Shown: in pieces, positions 46,050-60,112 of the stretch
Numbering within the stretch: position 1 is the first letter of the stretch
How the letters are laid out: every line of letters begins with the position of its first letter
NCBI GenBank assembly: GCA_037957365.1
Contig: JARHVA010000122.1
Coordinates: 7,543,501 to 7,607,500 of the forward strand
Direction: 5' to 3'
DNA: 64,000 bases
DNA from: Torreya grandis
Taxonomy: Eukaryota > Streptophyta > Pinopsida > Cupressales > Taxaceae
Made by a program: the position numbers and the translations under genes
The notes under the pieces: model-generated
What the model was told of the DNA's origin: nothing
The model's database searches: none
Seen by the model: the letters and a program-made list of their open reading frames with translations, nothing else

Positions 46050-46586
46050 ATGGAGAAATTGAAAAGCACGAATGGTCAATTACAGTCCTATGGAAAGAAA
46101 GAGCAGAGAAAAGAAGATTGTTGGTTGGTAGCAGATCAGCATGAAGAAGTAGATGTTGCAGGTGTTATTGCACAGGATGCTCTGGATAAAGTTGAATCTT
46201 GTTTTATAGATTATGTTGCCTCTTTCCATGCAGCCCCAGGTAGAGGGGTTGGTGAGCCTTGTCATAGTATTGGCAAAGGGGGAGTGTTGCTAAAATTGTA
46301 GGCGGCCAACACATGGGTGTTGAAGAAGGTCTTGCAGGTCCCAGTCTTGGAGATGTGGCTAATTGCTTCAGAAAAGTTGGGTGATGAGAGATGCACAAGA
46401 ACTCTCACAGTGGATGCACTTGAATTAGCTAGTGGTAAGACAGCAAGTACTCTTTATCTACTTGCTTATATTACGGATTCTTCTTCTGTTGCAGAGACAT
46501 GGCTTTGTAGGATTGGTCACATGAGCAAGAAGGAGATACATGTTCTTAAGCGGAAGACAAATGTGTTTGATAGGCTTAAGAACTAG
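46050..46586 (+). pseudogene. Element E protease and pre-integrase remnant
   Basis: One frame is open except for TAG at 46299-46301. SCFIDYVASFHAAPGRG (about 46197-46247) corresponds to the copia protease block D-S-G-A-S-F-H, with D-S-G changed to D-Y-V. TLYLLAYITDSSSVAETWLCRIGHMSKKEIHVLKRK (46449-46556) is the pre-integrase domain with its RxGHMS signature. Gag is not recognisable upstream. The frame ends at TAG 46584-46586 and integrase does not follow. Confidence 0.78.
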
Positions 46587-46729
46587 AAAGCCTTGGTGTT
46601 CTTGGAGGAGATGACAGACAGAGTTCAGTGGATGGGGCTAGATACTTCTGAGCAGGGCAGTTTGGATATGGGTTTTGATTCAAAGGAGCTCGTGGGTAAA
46701 AATTCATCACTCACAGGGGAACACAGGTA

Positions 46730-46990
46730 CCAGCATTGATCAGGAGGAACCGGCATCAAACAGACAGGTGTCGATGTTGGTCATGTGCAGACCAAAGCTG
46801 GTGATGTTGAGGAAGGTAAGATCGACATCGGTTAGAAGGATTGACATCGGCAATAGGTAAGACCGATGTCGGTCAAGAGGACTGACATCAGCAATAGGGA
46901 CACCGACGTCGGTAGAGTTGGTAGTCAGGACAGGCGCATGGAAATTGACGTCGATCGGATGCAGACTATGTAGTGACCGAGGTCAGTCAT
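46730..46990. repeat. CG-rich CCGACRTCGGT array inside element E
   Basis: It contains ATCGACATCGGTT, ATTGACATCGGC, ACCGATGTCGGTC, ACTGACATCAGC, ACCGACGTCGGT, ATTGACGTCGATC and ACCGAGGTCAGTC, spaced about 20-30 bp apart. It lies where the integrase core should be and uses the same motif as the element's LTRs. Confidence 0.75.
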
Positions 46991-47249
46991 TGTAACGGAT
47001 TTTGGGTGGACAGCAAGCTGTCAAGGAGTCTCAAATGCCCATATGGAGGACTGAAGGTGGTAAGTAAGCCTCAAATTCATTATTCCTCTTCTTTATACTA
47101 GTTGTTGACTGTAGAGTAGGAAGGATCCAGGAAATAGTGGGAGCATGGCATGAATAGGATGCAGGACCAAACAAGAGATTTGGTAGGGTTGCCAGCCAGT
47201 ATGAAAGCACAGAGATGAATGGATACCTTAGTTAAAGAATAGAGAGAAT

Positions 47250-47945
47250 GGACACGTGAGATGGAAGGCCAGGGCATATGGTCTTGAGGAAGCTGCAGGA
47301 CAGTGGTACAGGGTTGACAGGTGGAGGACAAAGCATGGCTTTAGTCAATGTCAGGGTAACTACTATGGGTTATCTTACCAGGTGGATGATGATTGCAACA
47401 TTATCCTATTACTATATGTGGATAGGTATGCTAGCTAGCAAGTTTGTACATACAGGGTTTTTTCTGAGCTAAGAGTAAGCTTAGTTTAGTGGTTTGCCAT
47501 GAAGGATTTGGAGCAACGAAATTCTTTGGCATGAGAGACATGGAGATCACAGGTTGATTTTGTCTCCAGTGGGAGCTGATGTGAATCAGGTGTTGGCGAG
47601 GTTCAGGATGCAGAATCAAAGAACACCAAGGGTTGGACAGTTCAATGTTCAAAATCACATGAGGTCTGGTATAGACCTGAGTTTTCCCAAGCAATGGGAG
47701 CTATCAGAGAGTTAGGAGCCAATTCGAGGAAGTGGGTTCTTAGGTATTTGAGAGGGACCAACAGCAGGGATTCATGCTATGCAGGGTCAAGACTTCACTA
47801 CATGGGTTTGTAAGTTTTGATGTGGCAGGTTACTCAGATGATAGGTGGTGCACCACAGGTTGTGTGGTGGGTGGTCTTCAGGGTTGAGCTTGAAGAGGGA
47901 TACAAGCCAGGAAACAAATTAGACGGGGTACAGGAATAGGTACAG
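47250..47945 (+). pseudogene. Element E RT and RNase H remnants
   Basis: 47270-47430 encodes YGLEEAAGQWYR..KHGFSQCQGNYYG..DDDCNIILLLYVDRYA, the copia RT block, with the catalytic YVDD read as YVDR. After frameshifts, WFAMKDL (about 47495), RKWVLRYLRGTNS (about 47728-47770) and DVAGYSDDRWCTTGCVVGG (about 47820-47880) mark the RNase H. It is strongly decayed. Confidence 0.8.
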
Positions 47946-47962
47946 TGCAACTATTTATCTCC

Positions 47963-47973
47963 AAGTGGGAGAT
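47963..47973 (+). promoter_or_regulatory. Element E polypurine tract
   Basis: AAGTGGGAGAT directly precedes the 3' LTR and matches the near-universal plant copia tract context (CCAAGTGGGAGA then TGTT). Confidence 0.9.
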
Positions 47974-49152
47974 TGTTAGGTTGTGGAGCTAAAAGCTTCA
48001 CTGATGCAGACATGAAGGAGTTCATTGGGAGAGGTTGATGAGTGTCACAAACACTGACGTCGGTCAGGCCAATTGATGTCGACAGGATTAGACAGAAGAG
48101 CAACCGACGTCGATCAGGGATCGGCCGACATCGACACCTCCATGTAGACAGGGATCGACGTCGGTCACCTGTGTGGTTCAAAATTGCAAGTGTTACAGAC
48201 ATTTTATTAACGAACTGAGTGTTTAGATGTTGAGGGCTAATTTTAGACTCAAAGCTATGGATCTAATTATTGTAATTAGGTGTCTAATTATTGTTTGCAT
48301 GAGATATATTTAAGAGACTCATAGGCTGTATTGTAAAGTGTGCTAAAGAGTAAGAGAGCAAATATTAGCTCCTTCTGTGTGTGAAGAGAGCATGGTGTGT
48401 TCCTCCTAGTGCCACAGTGCCAAGTGTGGGTACTGGTTTTGGAGAATCAGAAGGGTTCTTCATGTATGTAGGATCTTGATCAGCAGGGTGTGCATGGCTA
48501 CTTTTGGAGATCTACATGGGTAAGTAAGATTATTGATCTGTAGGTGTATGTGTGTGCATGATCTGGGTTTGTAGGTGTGCAGAACCAGATTGATTTATAG
48601 GTGTGCAAGATCAGGGAGGACAGCAACACAACAGGGAGCAAAATCAGGTGGGATCTACTTGGAGTACGGTGTGTACTCGGTTGGAGAGTAAAGAGGAAGG
48701 CAAGGCAGTTCCTTCCATAAGTAAGATCGTTTGAGTTGTAGGTTGTTTTAGGTTTAGGGGAGATATACTTGAAGTACGATTGTGTACTTAGAGTGCGTGG
48801 AGCACTTGTGGAGTGCGTAGAGCACTAGTGTACTAGTAGTGGTGGATACTGACTGGTTTGAGGTGAACACCAACTCTGTGTTTGAGTTGTGTGTTGGGAC
48901 CGTAAGAGAGAGAGCTTTGAGGAGAGAATTATTGTTCACTTGAGGTGTGGGAAGCCTCTGAGAGGTGGTGAAGAAGAAGTGGCATCTTCTTTATTGTATT
49001 CTTTTCTGTATGAGTATTAATACAAGATTGTGTATTGTCTCTCATATTCTGTGTTGTTTCTGGTTTCTAGTTACTTGTTACTTCTGGTTAATTTCGCATC
49101 TTAAGTTGTTTGTATATGGTAATCAATTGTGTGCTCCCACGGGTTCCTAACA
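47974..49152 (+). repeat. Element E 3' LTR
   Basis: TGTTAGGTTGTGG to GGGTTCCTAACA, very similar to the 5' LTR over its length, followed by TCAAT. Confidence 0.93.
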
Positions 49153-49157
49153 TCAAT

Positions 49158-51002
49158 TTGAATTTTTATCAAGTCAACTTGACCTAATATTGACTCTAGG
49201 GTATTGGCCAAATAGGTGCGATGGGTGTTGATCAATGTGGGGTCCCTCATTCTCCTAATTGTTTGTTCATTTTTTATTTTTTTCCCATTGTGTGTAGCTA
49301 GATCCTCTTGACTACCTAGGGGATCTTGTAGAACTATAGGAGAGTTAGGGGGATAATGAGCGTTAGATGGAGAGTTAAGAAGATGGTAAGGAATAAGGTA
49401 TATTACAGTGGAACAAGATATTAAAAAATAAGATTTAACAATTAAACAATGAAAATTAAAAAAATGCTAAAATCTAGTGTTAATAGGTTTGGTTTTTGAT
49501 TAATCACCACCCTTCCATAATAGAATTAATAATTTGGTGAGGTATCGAGTGATCAAGGTGTGTTTTTTTCCTCCTCCAATCACAACACGATCATTGTTTA
49601 TCCAAGAGAAAGGCTGAGCAAATAGGAAAATGAAAATAAAATGAGTATGCTCGAGGGTTGGGCCTTTTTATTTTTTTGTTTGTAGTTTAATAGCACATAT
49701 GTTTTATTAAAACTAAACATAATATGTATGTGTTATGTACATAATGCATATGCATTACGAATTAGGGTAAATTTCCATATAATTATCCCCTAGATTCATT
49801 TACTTACCCACCCATGTATGTTTAACCTAAACAAGAAGTCTATTATACTTCATTTCACATGATGTACAACTATGTACATGAACTGTAGGATGATTGCTAG
49901 TTATGCCACCACTATTAGGAGGTACACTAGCACCAATAATAGGAGGGACATTAGCACCAATAGTAATATGGACACTACTAGATATACCACCACATGTAAC
50001 ATGTGTATAACTACTCATTGAATGCATCCTATCCTATGGTCAATCATAACCTGTGTGAGACTAATAACTACCTTGAAGGTTTCTATCTATGTATTATGAT
50101 GCAATATTTTGGGGATATAAGTATGTGTTATTGTCCTTATATTTCTCTAAACTTGGCTTTGGTAGTTTTGGTCCTTCCTAGCATGAAGTATATCAAATGA
50201 GGACCCACCTCCCCTACCTTAGGAGGCCTTCATGTCAAAATAATTTTGGAACCTCATTATTATTGTATGGAGGCTCATCAAACACTATCCACCACCTATC
50301 CCAAAAGTTTTTTTTAAATATTTGTATGAACACACCAATTAATGCTAATGTTTTTGCAACTCATTGGTGGTGGTTCATTGTTTCTAGGCTTAAGAAATAA
50401 AGCACACACTTCTTATTTTATTATTTTTTTTAATGTTCTCATATGATAATTTATCAAAATAATAGTCTTCCAACACCTCTCTTTGATGCAACATTGCATC
50501 AATTTAGTGTCATTTCCCACTTCATTGAAAATGGCCTCTAATGTAGTGAAAATTAAATTGCATGCACCGTGACTTGAAGTGTCACGCAAACTATTGATAA
50601 TAATTTGTAATTATTGTCACTTTGAATTATATTGTTTTTATAATTGAGATTCTTCTTATGCGAAGTTAAAATGCTATTGGGTTTTATCCCGATTATGGGT
50701 CCATAAAATTTTGTTTTATATTTATAAAAATAAAATTTCTTCAGGAAATGTGAGATAAATGTAAACTTATTTTGAAAACCGTAAACATTCAAAATATACA
50801 TAAATACAAACCCTAAAATCAAATTTTAATTAAAAACTTACTTGAGACCATGATTGAAATACACAATCAATTTGTCAGGATGTAAGGAACATTATAGCAT
50901 GCATGCCCTTTCTTTGTCCTCCAAAACATGAAAGTTTAATTAGCTCTATAATGAAATGTGGGAGAAAAAAATGCTATTTTTTAAGTGAAAATGAAATTTT
51001 AT
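49158..51002. other. AT-rich gene-free region
   Basis: No domain recognised. A minus-strand frame at 49827-50027 contains a short internal repeat (IGANVPPIIGASVPP) produced by about three 27-30-bp DNA units around 49905-49990. It lacks other coding signs. Confidence 0.45.
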
Positions 51003-51207
51003 AAAGGGCATACACCCTTTTTAACAAAGGGTGTATGTCCTCTATAACCTATAAAGGGTGTACGCCATTTTCAAAAAGGGCATATGACCTTTTTAAATCA
51101 AAAGGTGTATGCCCTTTTCTTCACAAATGGTGTATGCCATTTTGCCTTGGCACCATGCCAAGGCAGGGTAGGCTCATATTTTTTTGAAACAAGGGTATAT
51201 GCCCTTT
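51003..51207. repeat. Array of near-palindromes AAAGGGNRTAYNCCCTTT with central hairpin
   Basis: Seven copies of variants of AAAGGGYRTAYRCCCTTT start at 51003, 51026, 51053, 51075, 51100, 51125 and 51191, the first six about 25 bp apart. Between the last two is a perfect inverted repeat, TGCCTTGGCA-CCA-TGCCAAGGCA (51143-51165). The motif is almost self-complementary, so the whole 200 bp can form many alternative stems. Confidence 0.9.
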
Positions 51208-55630
<4,423 letters not shown>

Positions 55631-55667
55631 GATATGCCCCTCCAGATGGAAAAATCCCTCGGGAAGG

Positions 55668-55930
55668 TGACGTGGGCCAAAACCGTGAAGTTATTCCATT
55701 CGAGCCCACTAGTATTTAATAAAGTAAGTGCAAGACACGTCCCTAGAATAGATCAAAATTTCGAATATTGACCAGAGGGAAATTTCCTACGACCTGCGCC
55801 TTCGGTTGGAATTGATGCTCCCTCCACGTCTCGTCCTTTTCCATTTACTCGTTTTGTTTTGATTTTGGGCTCCTCCATAGAGACTGGTTAAACTTGCCAA
55901 TAAATAGAAGCCCCCGGGAGGTCTATAAAA
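55668..55930 (+). promoter_or_regulatory. Putative promoter of the calmodulin-like gene
   Basis: A TATAAAA box lies at 55924-55930, with CCAAT at 55897-55901 upstream. ACGT-core elements are TGACGTGG (55668-55675), GACACGT (55734-55740, reverse complement ACGTGTC, an ABRE core) and CCACGTC (55824-55830). This layout suggests an abscisic-acid or stress-responsive promoter, as known for ABRE-bearing genes, but that is inference. Transcription would start near 55955-55965, giving a 5' leader of roughly 190 nt without upstream ATG. Confidence 0.6.
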
Positions 55931-56146
55931 GCAGGTTTTTAGTTATTCCGTTTCAGAAGTTTGTTGAAGGAAGAAAGTAAAGAATCGGATTGCTTTGCTC
56001 TACGGTTTTCCAGAACCTTTGCTGTTCTGCTCGAACGGACAACAAACCCTAGATTATTTATTGAAATAAATTCACTCTCGATTCCCATCGAAATTGCCAA
56101 TAGAATTTGAAGAACTGCATCATCTTGATCGTAAGAAGAAATTGTA

Positions 56147-56773
56147 ATGGGGCTCCCGTGGTTTGCCAATCGGAAAAACGAGCCGGTCGAATCGCCGCGG
56201 CGGCGTTCACAGGGTTGGAACATTTTCTCCAAACCCCGACGGGAAAAATCTCCTTCGAGCAAGAAAACGTCGGCTTTGTCATGCCGGGAAAAATCGTCGA
56301 GAAGCAACATCTTCACAGGCAAGAGTTGTTCGTTAGCGAGCACCGCCGAGCTGGAGGCCGTGTTCAACAAATTTGATGCAAATGGCGACGGAAAAATATC
56401 TTTGTCGGAGCTTGGCCACGTCATGCGGGCTCTCGGGCATGATGCCTCTGAAGAAGAGCTCCGGCTGATGATGGCGGAGGCTGACACGGACGGCGACGGC
56501 TGCGTGAACCTGCCGGAGTTTGTGGCGTTGAATACGAAGGGCGTGGACAGTGCGGCGACGCTGCAGGATCTGAAAGATGCCTTTAAAATGTTCGACATGG
56601 ACGGCGATGGATCCATCTCTGTCCATGAACTTCATAACATTCTGACGAGGTTGGAAGAGAGCCACAGCTTGGACGAGTGTCGTCGTATGATTGAAGGTGT
56701 GGATGCTGACGGGGATGGCCAGGTCAGCTTCGATGAGTTCTTGGCGATGATGTCAGCACCCAATGGAAGATGA
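56147..56773 (+). CDS. Calmodulin-like protein (CML), four EF-hands
   Basis: A 208-residue calcium sensor in a single exon. All four EF-hand loops are complete, with D at loop position 1 and E at 12: residues 77-88 (DANGDGKISLSE), 113-124 (DTDGDGCVNLPE), 150-161 (DMDGDGSISVHE) and 186-197 (DADGDGQVSFDE). Residues 1-66 form a basic, serine-rich extension with almost no hydrophobic stretch, absent from canonical 149-residue calmodulin. It could serve in targeting, but it lacks a good N-myristoylation pattern (phenylalanine at the residue-6 position). ATG 56147 has G at -3 and +4 and no upstream ATG; TGA is 56771-56773. The family binds calcium and relays the signal to target proteins. The CDS is much more GC-rich than its surroundings. 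The closest relatives appear to be plant CMLs; the exact orthologue cannot be named. Confidence 0.93.
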   Translation: MGLPWFANRKNEPVESPRRRSQGWNIFSKPRREKSPSSKKTSALSCREKSSRSNIFTGKSCSLASTAELEAVFNKFDANGDGKISLSELGHVMRALGHDASEEELRLMMAEADTDGDGCVNLPEFVALNTKGVDSAATLQDLKDAFKMFDMDGDGSISVHELHNILTRLEESHSLDECRRMIEGVDADGDGQVSFDEFLAMMSAPNGR

Positions 56774-58479
56774 TTAAAGAGTTTCAGGGCACCGCTGAAT
56801 TTCTTGGGAAGGAGTTCATATTTTGAATTTAATGTAATCATTAGTGCTCTTTTGAACTACTGCACTGTTCCCGTTGAAGTGGTAAGAAAGTATTAGGCAA
56901 CGGAAATCGTTCATAGTTGTCATAGGATTATGTATTCATTTATATCATAATGTATTTATTAATTTAAAATATATTAAATTGAATGTGTGAATATTTTTTT
57001 AATAAAATTTAAAATGTGATTTTTTCTTCATTTTAATACATTAAATTAAAAATTAAAAATTTCAATATTTCCTTATAATATATAATAATAATATAAAATT
57101 TAAAATGTTTTAAAATTGATATTTTTATTCTAATAAATAAATATATAATGATATTTGGGAGTACGAAGTGATGCTCTAAGTTATCTTGGAAACTATAACT
57201 AAAGATCAATTTTTTAAATCTCTAAACCAAAACCATCTACATTATCAATCCCATGTTCATCATTTGACTAAGATGTACTCAAACATTTTCTTTTTACACA
57301 TAAATAGTTGAAATTTAACATTCTTTGAGTTACATTTGAATATACAAAACAAATTTAACATTCTTTGGATTACATTTGGATATACAAAACAAAATATAAG
57401 ATTGTGTTTATTTATAAAATAATTTAAAGAGTAATTTATATATATAATTATATTAAATAAATATATTTTTATTCAGAAATTGTTTTTTTATTCTTAGATT
57501 GACGAGATTGTAAAAATATTATATCTTTTCATATTAAATAATGTTTTATAATTTTTTTATTTATTATCTTGTTTTTTGGAATAATAATTCGTGTATGTTT
57601 ATGTGATCTCAAGATCATTTCAATGAATAGTCATCAACTTAACATTATATTAAAAGGAAGAAGAGAAATTAAGATTAAGAAACTTAAACTAAAGGAAAAA
57701 AAGTTAGTACAAAAAATTAAAGATATCAAGGAGAGTAGATGAGCTAGCAAGGTACTAATTTTTGGAGTATTTAACTTTTGCCTATGAAGAAAGATGCTAA
57801 AAGGTAAGAAGCCCAAAACATTTGATTAAATTTAACGTTTCTCTCCTTAATAGCACGTACTTATCATACTTGTGTGTTAACTAAGTCCCCTTAATTTTAA
57901 TTCTCACAAAAAAATAAAATAAATATGAAAATAAATGTCATTAAATTAATAATTACTCACACCACACGAGTAAAAAATCTATAAAAATAAAAATTAACTA
58001 TATTTTATATATATGAAATTATTATACACATTGCACTCTAAAAGAATTCCTATGAATGAAAATATACACTATAAATAACATTTAAATTCTAAAATGTTGA
58101 TTCATCTAAATGTAAAAGTGAAGCATAATATATTCTCTTATTCCACTCATTTTTTTGTATGATTAAATTTTGTACTTCAATTAACTTTTCTCTGGATGTA
58201 GTTTTTTTTATAGAAACATGCAAACAAAAAAGGTAGCAACTAATTTAATTAAGAGTCATTCAATTGCTTAAAATGTTGGGTTATAATAAAAATTCAACAC
58301 CCCGAAAGGCAAAAAATGTGAGTGATGATCAAATTTTGAGATTATCTGATGGTAGATGCGAAGGACATTTTAGGTCTTTTGAAGGGGTCAGTTAATTCTT
58401 GACCTAAAACCATAAAGGAAAATTCTATAAATCCTAATGGCATCTTATGAGAGGTGTTCACATTGACGGGTGGTTTACC
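56774..58479. other. 3' region of the CML gene and AT-rich spacer
   Basis: The first 100 bp is likely 3' UTR (AATGTAATCATTAG near 56829); no AATAAA is present close by. The rest is very AT-rich. It contains a 40-bp tandem duplication and no recognisable gene. Confidence 0.5.
57311..57390. repeat. 40-bp tandem duplication
   Basis: 57311-57350 and 57351-57390 both read AAATTTAACATTCTTTG then RRTTACATTTGRATATACAAAAC, with three substitutions between copies. Confidence 0.9.
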
Positions 58480-59965
58480 TCTTATCATGCTGACTTTAGA
58501 CATATCTAATTTGAAAAAGTGCCTTACCTCAAATTATGACAAAACTTCAAGTTCCTCAAAAGAGGGATCAACGAATCAGGGACTAAACCTAAAGGTTGGA
58601 AAAATCTTAGAGACTTCACATGGAAAAGGTTAAACCAGGAAGGAAGGGAAGAAGTATCACTAGGCAGAATCGCAGTCGAGTTCAAAAGGAATCATCCCTA
58701 CAACGGATGATGTTCCAATCATTCAAGTCAAAGACAATGATATCAAAACCACCGTTGATCATCTCAAATATTGCACAATGATTTGGAAATTTCAGTGATT
58801 TTGGCCTAGCACAATAGATCTTCTTAAATGGTTGGGAAAAAATTAGAAGGTAAGGGCATCAAATCGAGTAAAACTCCCCCATAGTTTCTTTCAATTTGTC
58901 TTTGAAAATGCATCTCACAAGGATGAGATTTTTCGATTGGGTTCATGGTTCATGGGTCAAGGTGGGTTATACATGAAGCCTTGTGATGAGGATTTGAACC
59001 CAAAAACAGAGCATCTAAGCAAGGTCCTAGTTTAGACCTGTTTATATGGTTTGCCAACATAACTATGGAAAGATAAAATCTTTAGACAGGTGGGCAACCA
59101 AGTAAAGGAATTCTATATTTACATAGCAAAATCTACCGATGAATATATGCTTGAATTTTCATAAATATGGATCTCTCTAAGCCTTTACCTTTAGCAATTA
59201 GATTCAAATTGAAAATCACAGAATGACTCCAAGAGATGGATTTAGAAAATTTCCTTGTTAGATGTAGAAATTGCCATTTACATGGGAATTTTGTAAGAAA
59301 TTGCCTTGATTTAAGTTCACCCAACTCCCAGGGTAATGATGGATTTAGTGAACCCAAGAAGAATTTGAAATAAAATTATAGAGGGTTCAAGGAACCAAAA
59401 AATAAGCAAATTTTAGAAGAATATAGTGAAGGGTTCATGGAACCAAAAAATAAGCAAAGGATCAAGAAGCAGGAAAAGACTTGGAAATCTTTGAATCCAG
59501 GGACATAATAAATTCAATGTTTTACAAGTAAAGGTTTTTTCTGAGGACATTATTAATTCAACTATTGATAACCCCCATGATAAACAATACTCATAATCTC
59601 TCCCAAAAGAAAAAGAAGAAGACGTTGATAAAGAAGTTACCATTTTTATCTTAGGGGGTTTGGCGACTCTTTCACCTTCTCAATTAGGGGAATTAGTGAA
59701 TCAGGATAACAACTTAAAAATGGCATTCAAGTCTTTATTAGGCGGCAAGAATAATCTTGGGAGGCCTCTTCTCTCAAACTCGAGAAATTTAGAAGCTCAA
59801 ATCAATATCAACAAGGGAACTTAGATGTTGATTTTAAAAATGCTTACCAATTCATTAAAGAAGAAATCAGATCAAGAAAACCATCCTCCCTCTGTACCCA
59901 TTCAAGATACTTCGAAACTAGAAAAGAAGCCCATCACTCGCAATAATAATAGGCCAAAAGATTGA
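58480..59965 (+). pseudogene. DUF4283/zinc-knuckle ORF (LINE ORF1-like) pseudogene
   Basis: Conceptual translation over several frames gives FVFENASHKDEIFRLGSWFMGQGGLYMKP (about 58895-58981), which matches the DUF4283 block (..LNEGPWFWGNxGL-type). SKVLVxTCLYGLPTxLWKDKIFRQVGN (about 59020-59100) and MDLSKPLPLAIRFKL follow. LVRCRNCHLHGNFVRNC (about 59253-59303) resembles a CX2CX4HX4C knuckle with its histidine changed to asparagine. The frame ends KPITRNNNRPKD-TGA at 59963-59965. This domain order is that of ORF1 of plant L1-type LINEs or their stand-alone relatives. No endonuclease/RT ORF2 or poly(A) tail follows. Many stops and shifts are present. Confidence 0.65.
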
Positions 59966-60067
59966 TTAAAGTTCTACTCACAAAGTCTTCAAATATTCTC
60001 TTGTTTCAGCTGAAAAGTTTTGAATTGTAACTAACTTTGTTAAAGGTTTTTCACTATTTTATTAAAT

Positions 60068-60069
<2 letters not shown>

Positions 60070-60105
<36 letters not shown>

Positions 60106-60112
60106 ATAATTA
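60070..60112. repeat. (AT)n microsatellite
   Basis: Forty-three bases of uninterrupted AT dinucleotide downstream of the LINE-like pseudogene. A shorter one is at 13653-13673. Confidence 0.95.

Larger units (their letters stand above)
44711..49152 (+). mobile_element. Non-autonomous Ty1/copia retrotransposon, element E
   Basis: LTRs at 44711-45888 and 47974-49152 start TGTTAGGTTGTGG. The duplication TCAAT flanks it perfectly (44706-44710, 49153-49157). The primer-binding site TTGGTATCAGAGC and the polypurine context CCAAGTGGGAGAT-TGTTAGG are hallmark copia signals. The 2.1-kb interior holds remnants of protease, the pre-integrase domain, RT and RNase H. The integrase core is missing, and a CG-rich motif array occupies that position. 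Confidence 0.95.

Noticed and set aside
55939..56616. 225-codon minus-strand ORF opposite the CML gene
   Set aside because: It is the antisense shadow of the GC-rich EF-hand coding region; its length comes from the D/G-rich codons on the plus strand and it shows no domain of its own.
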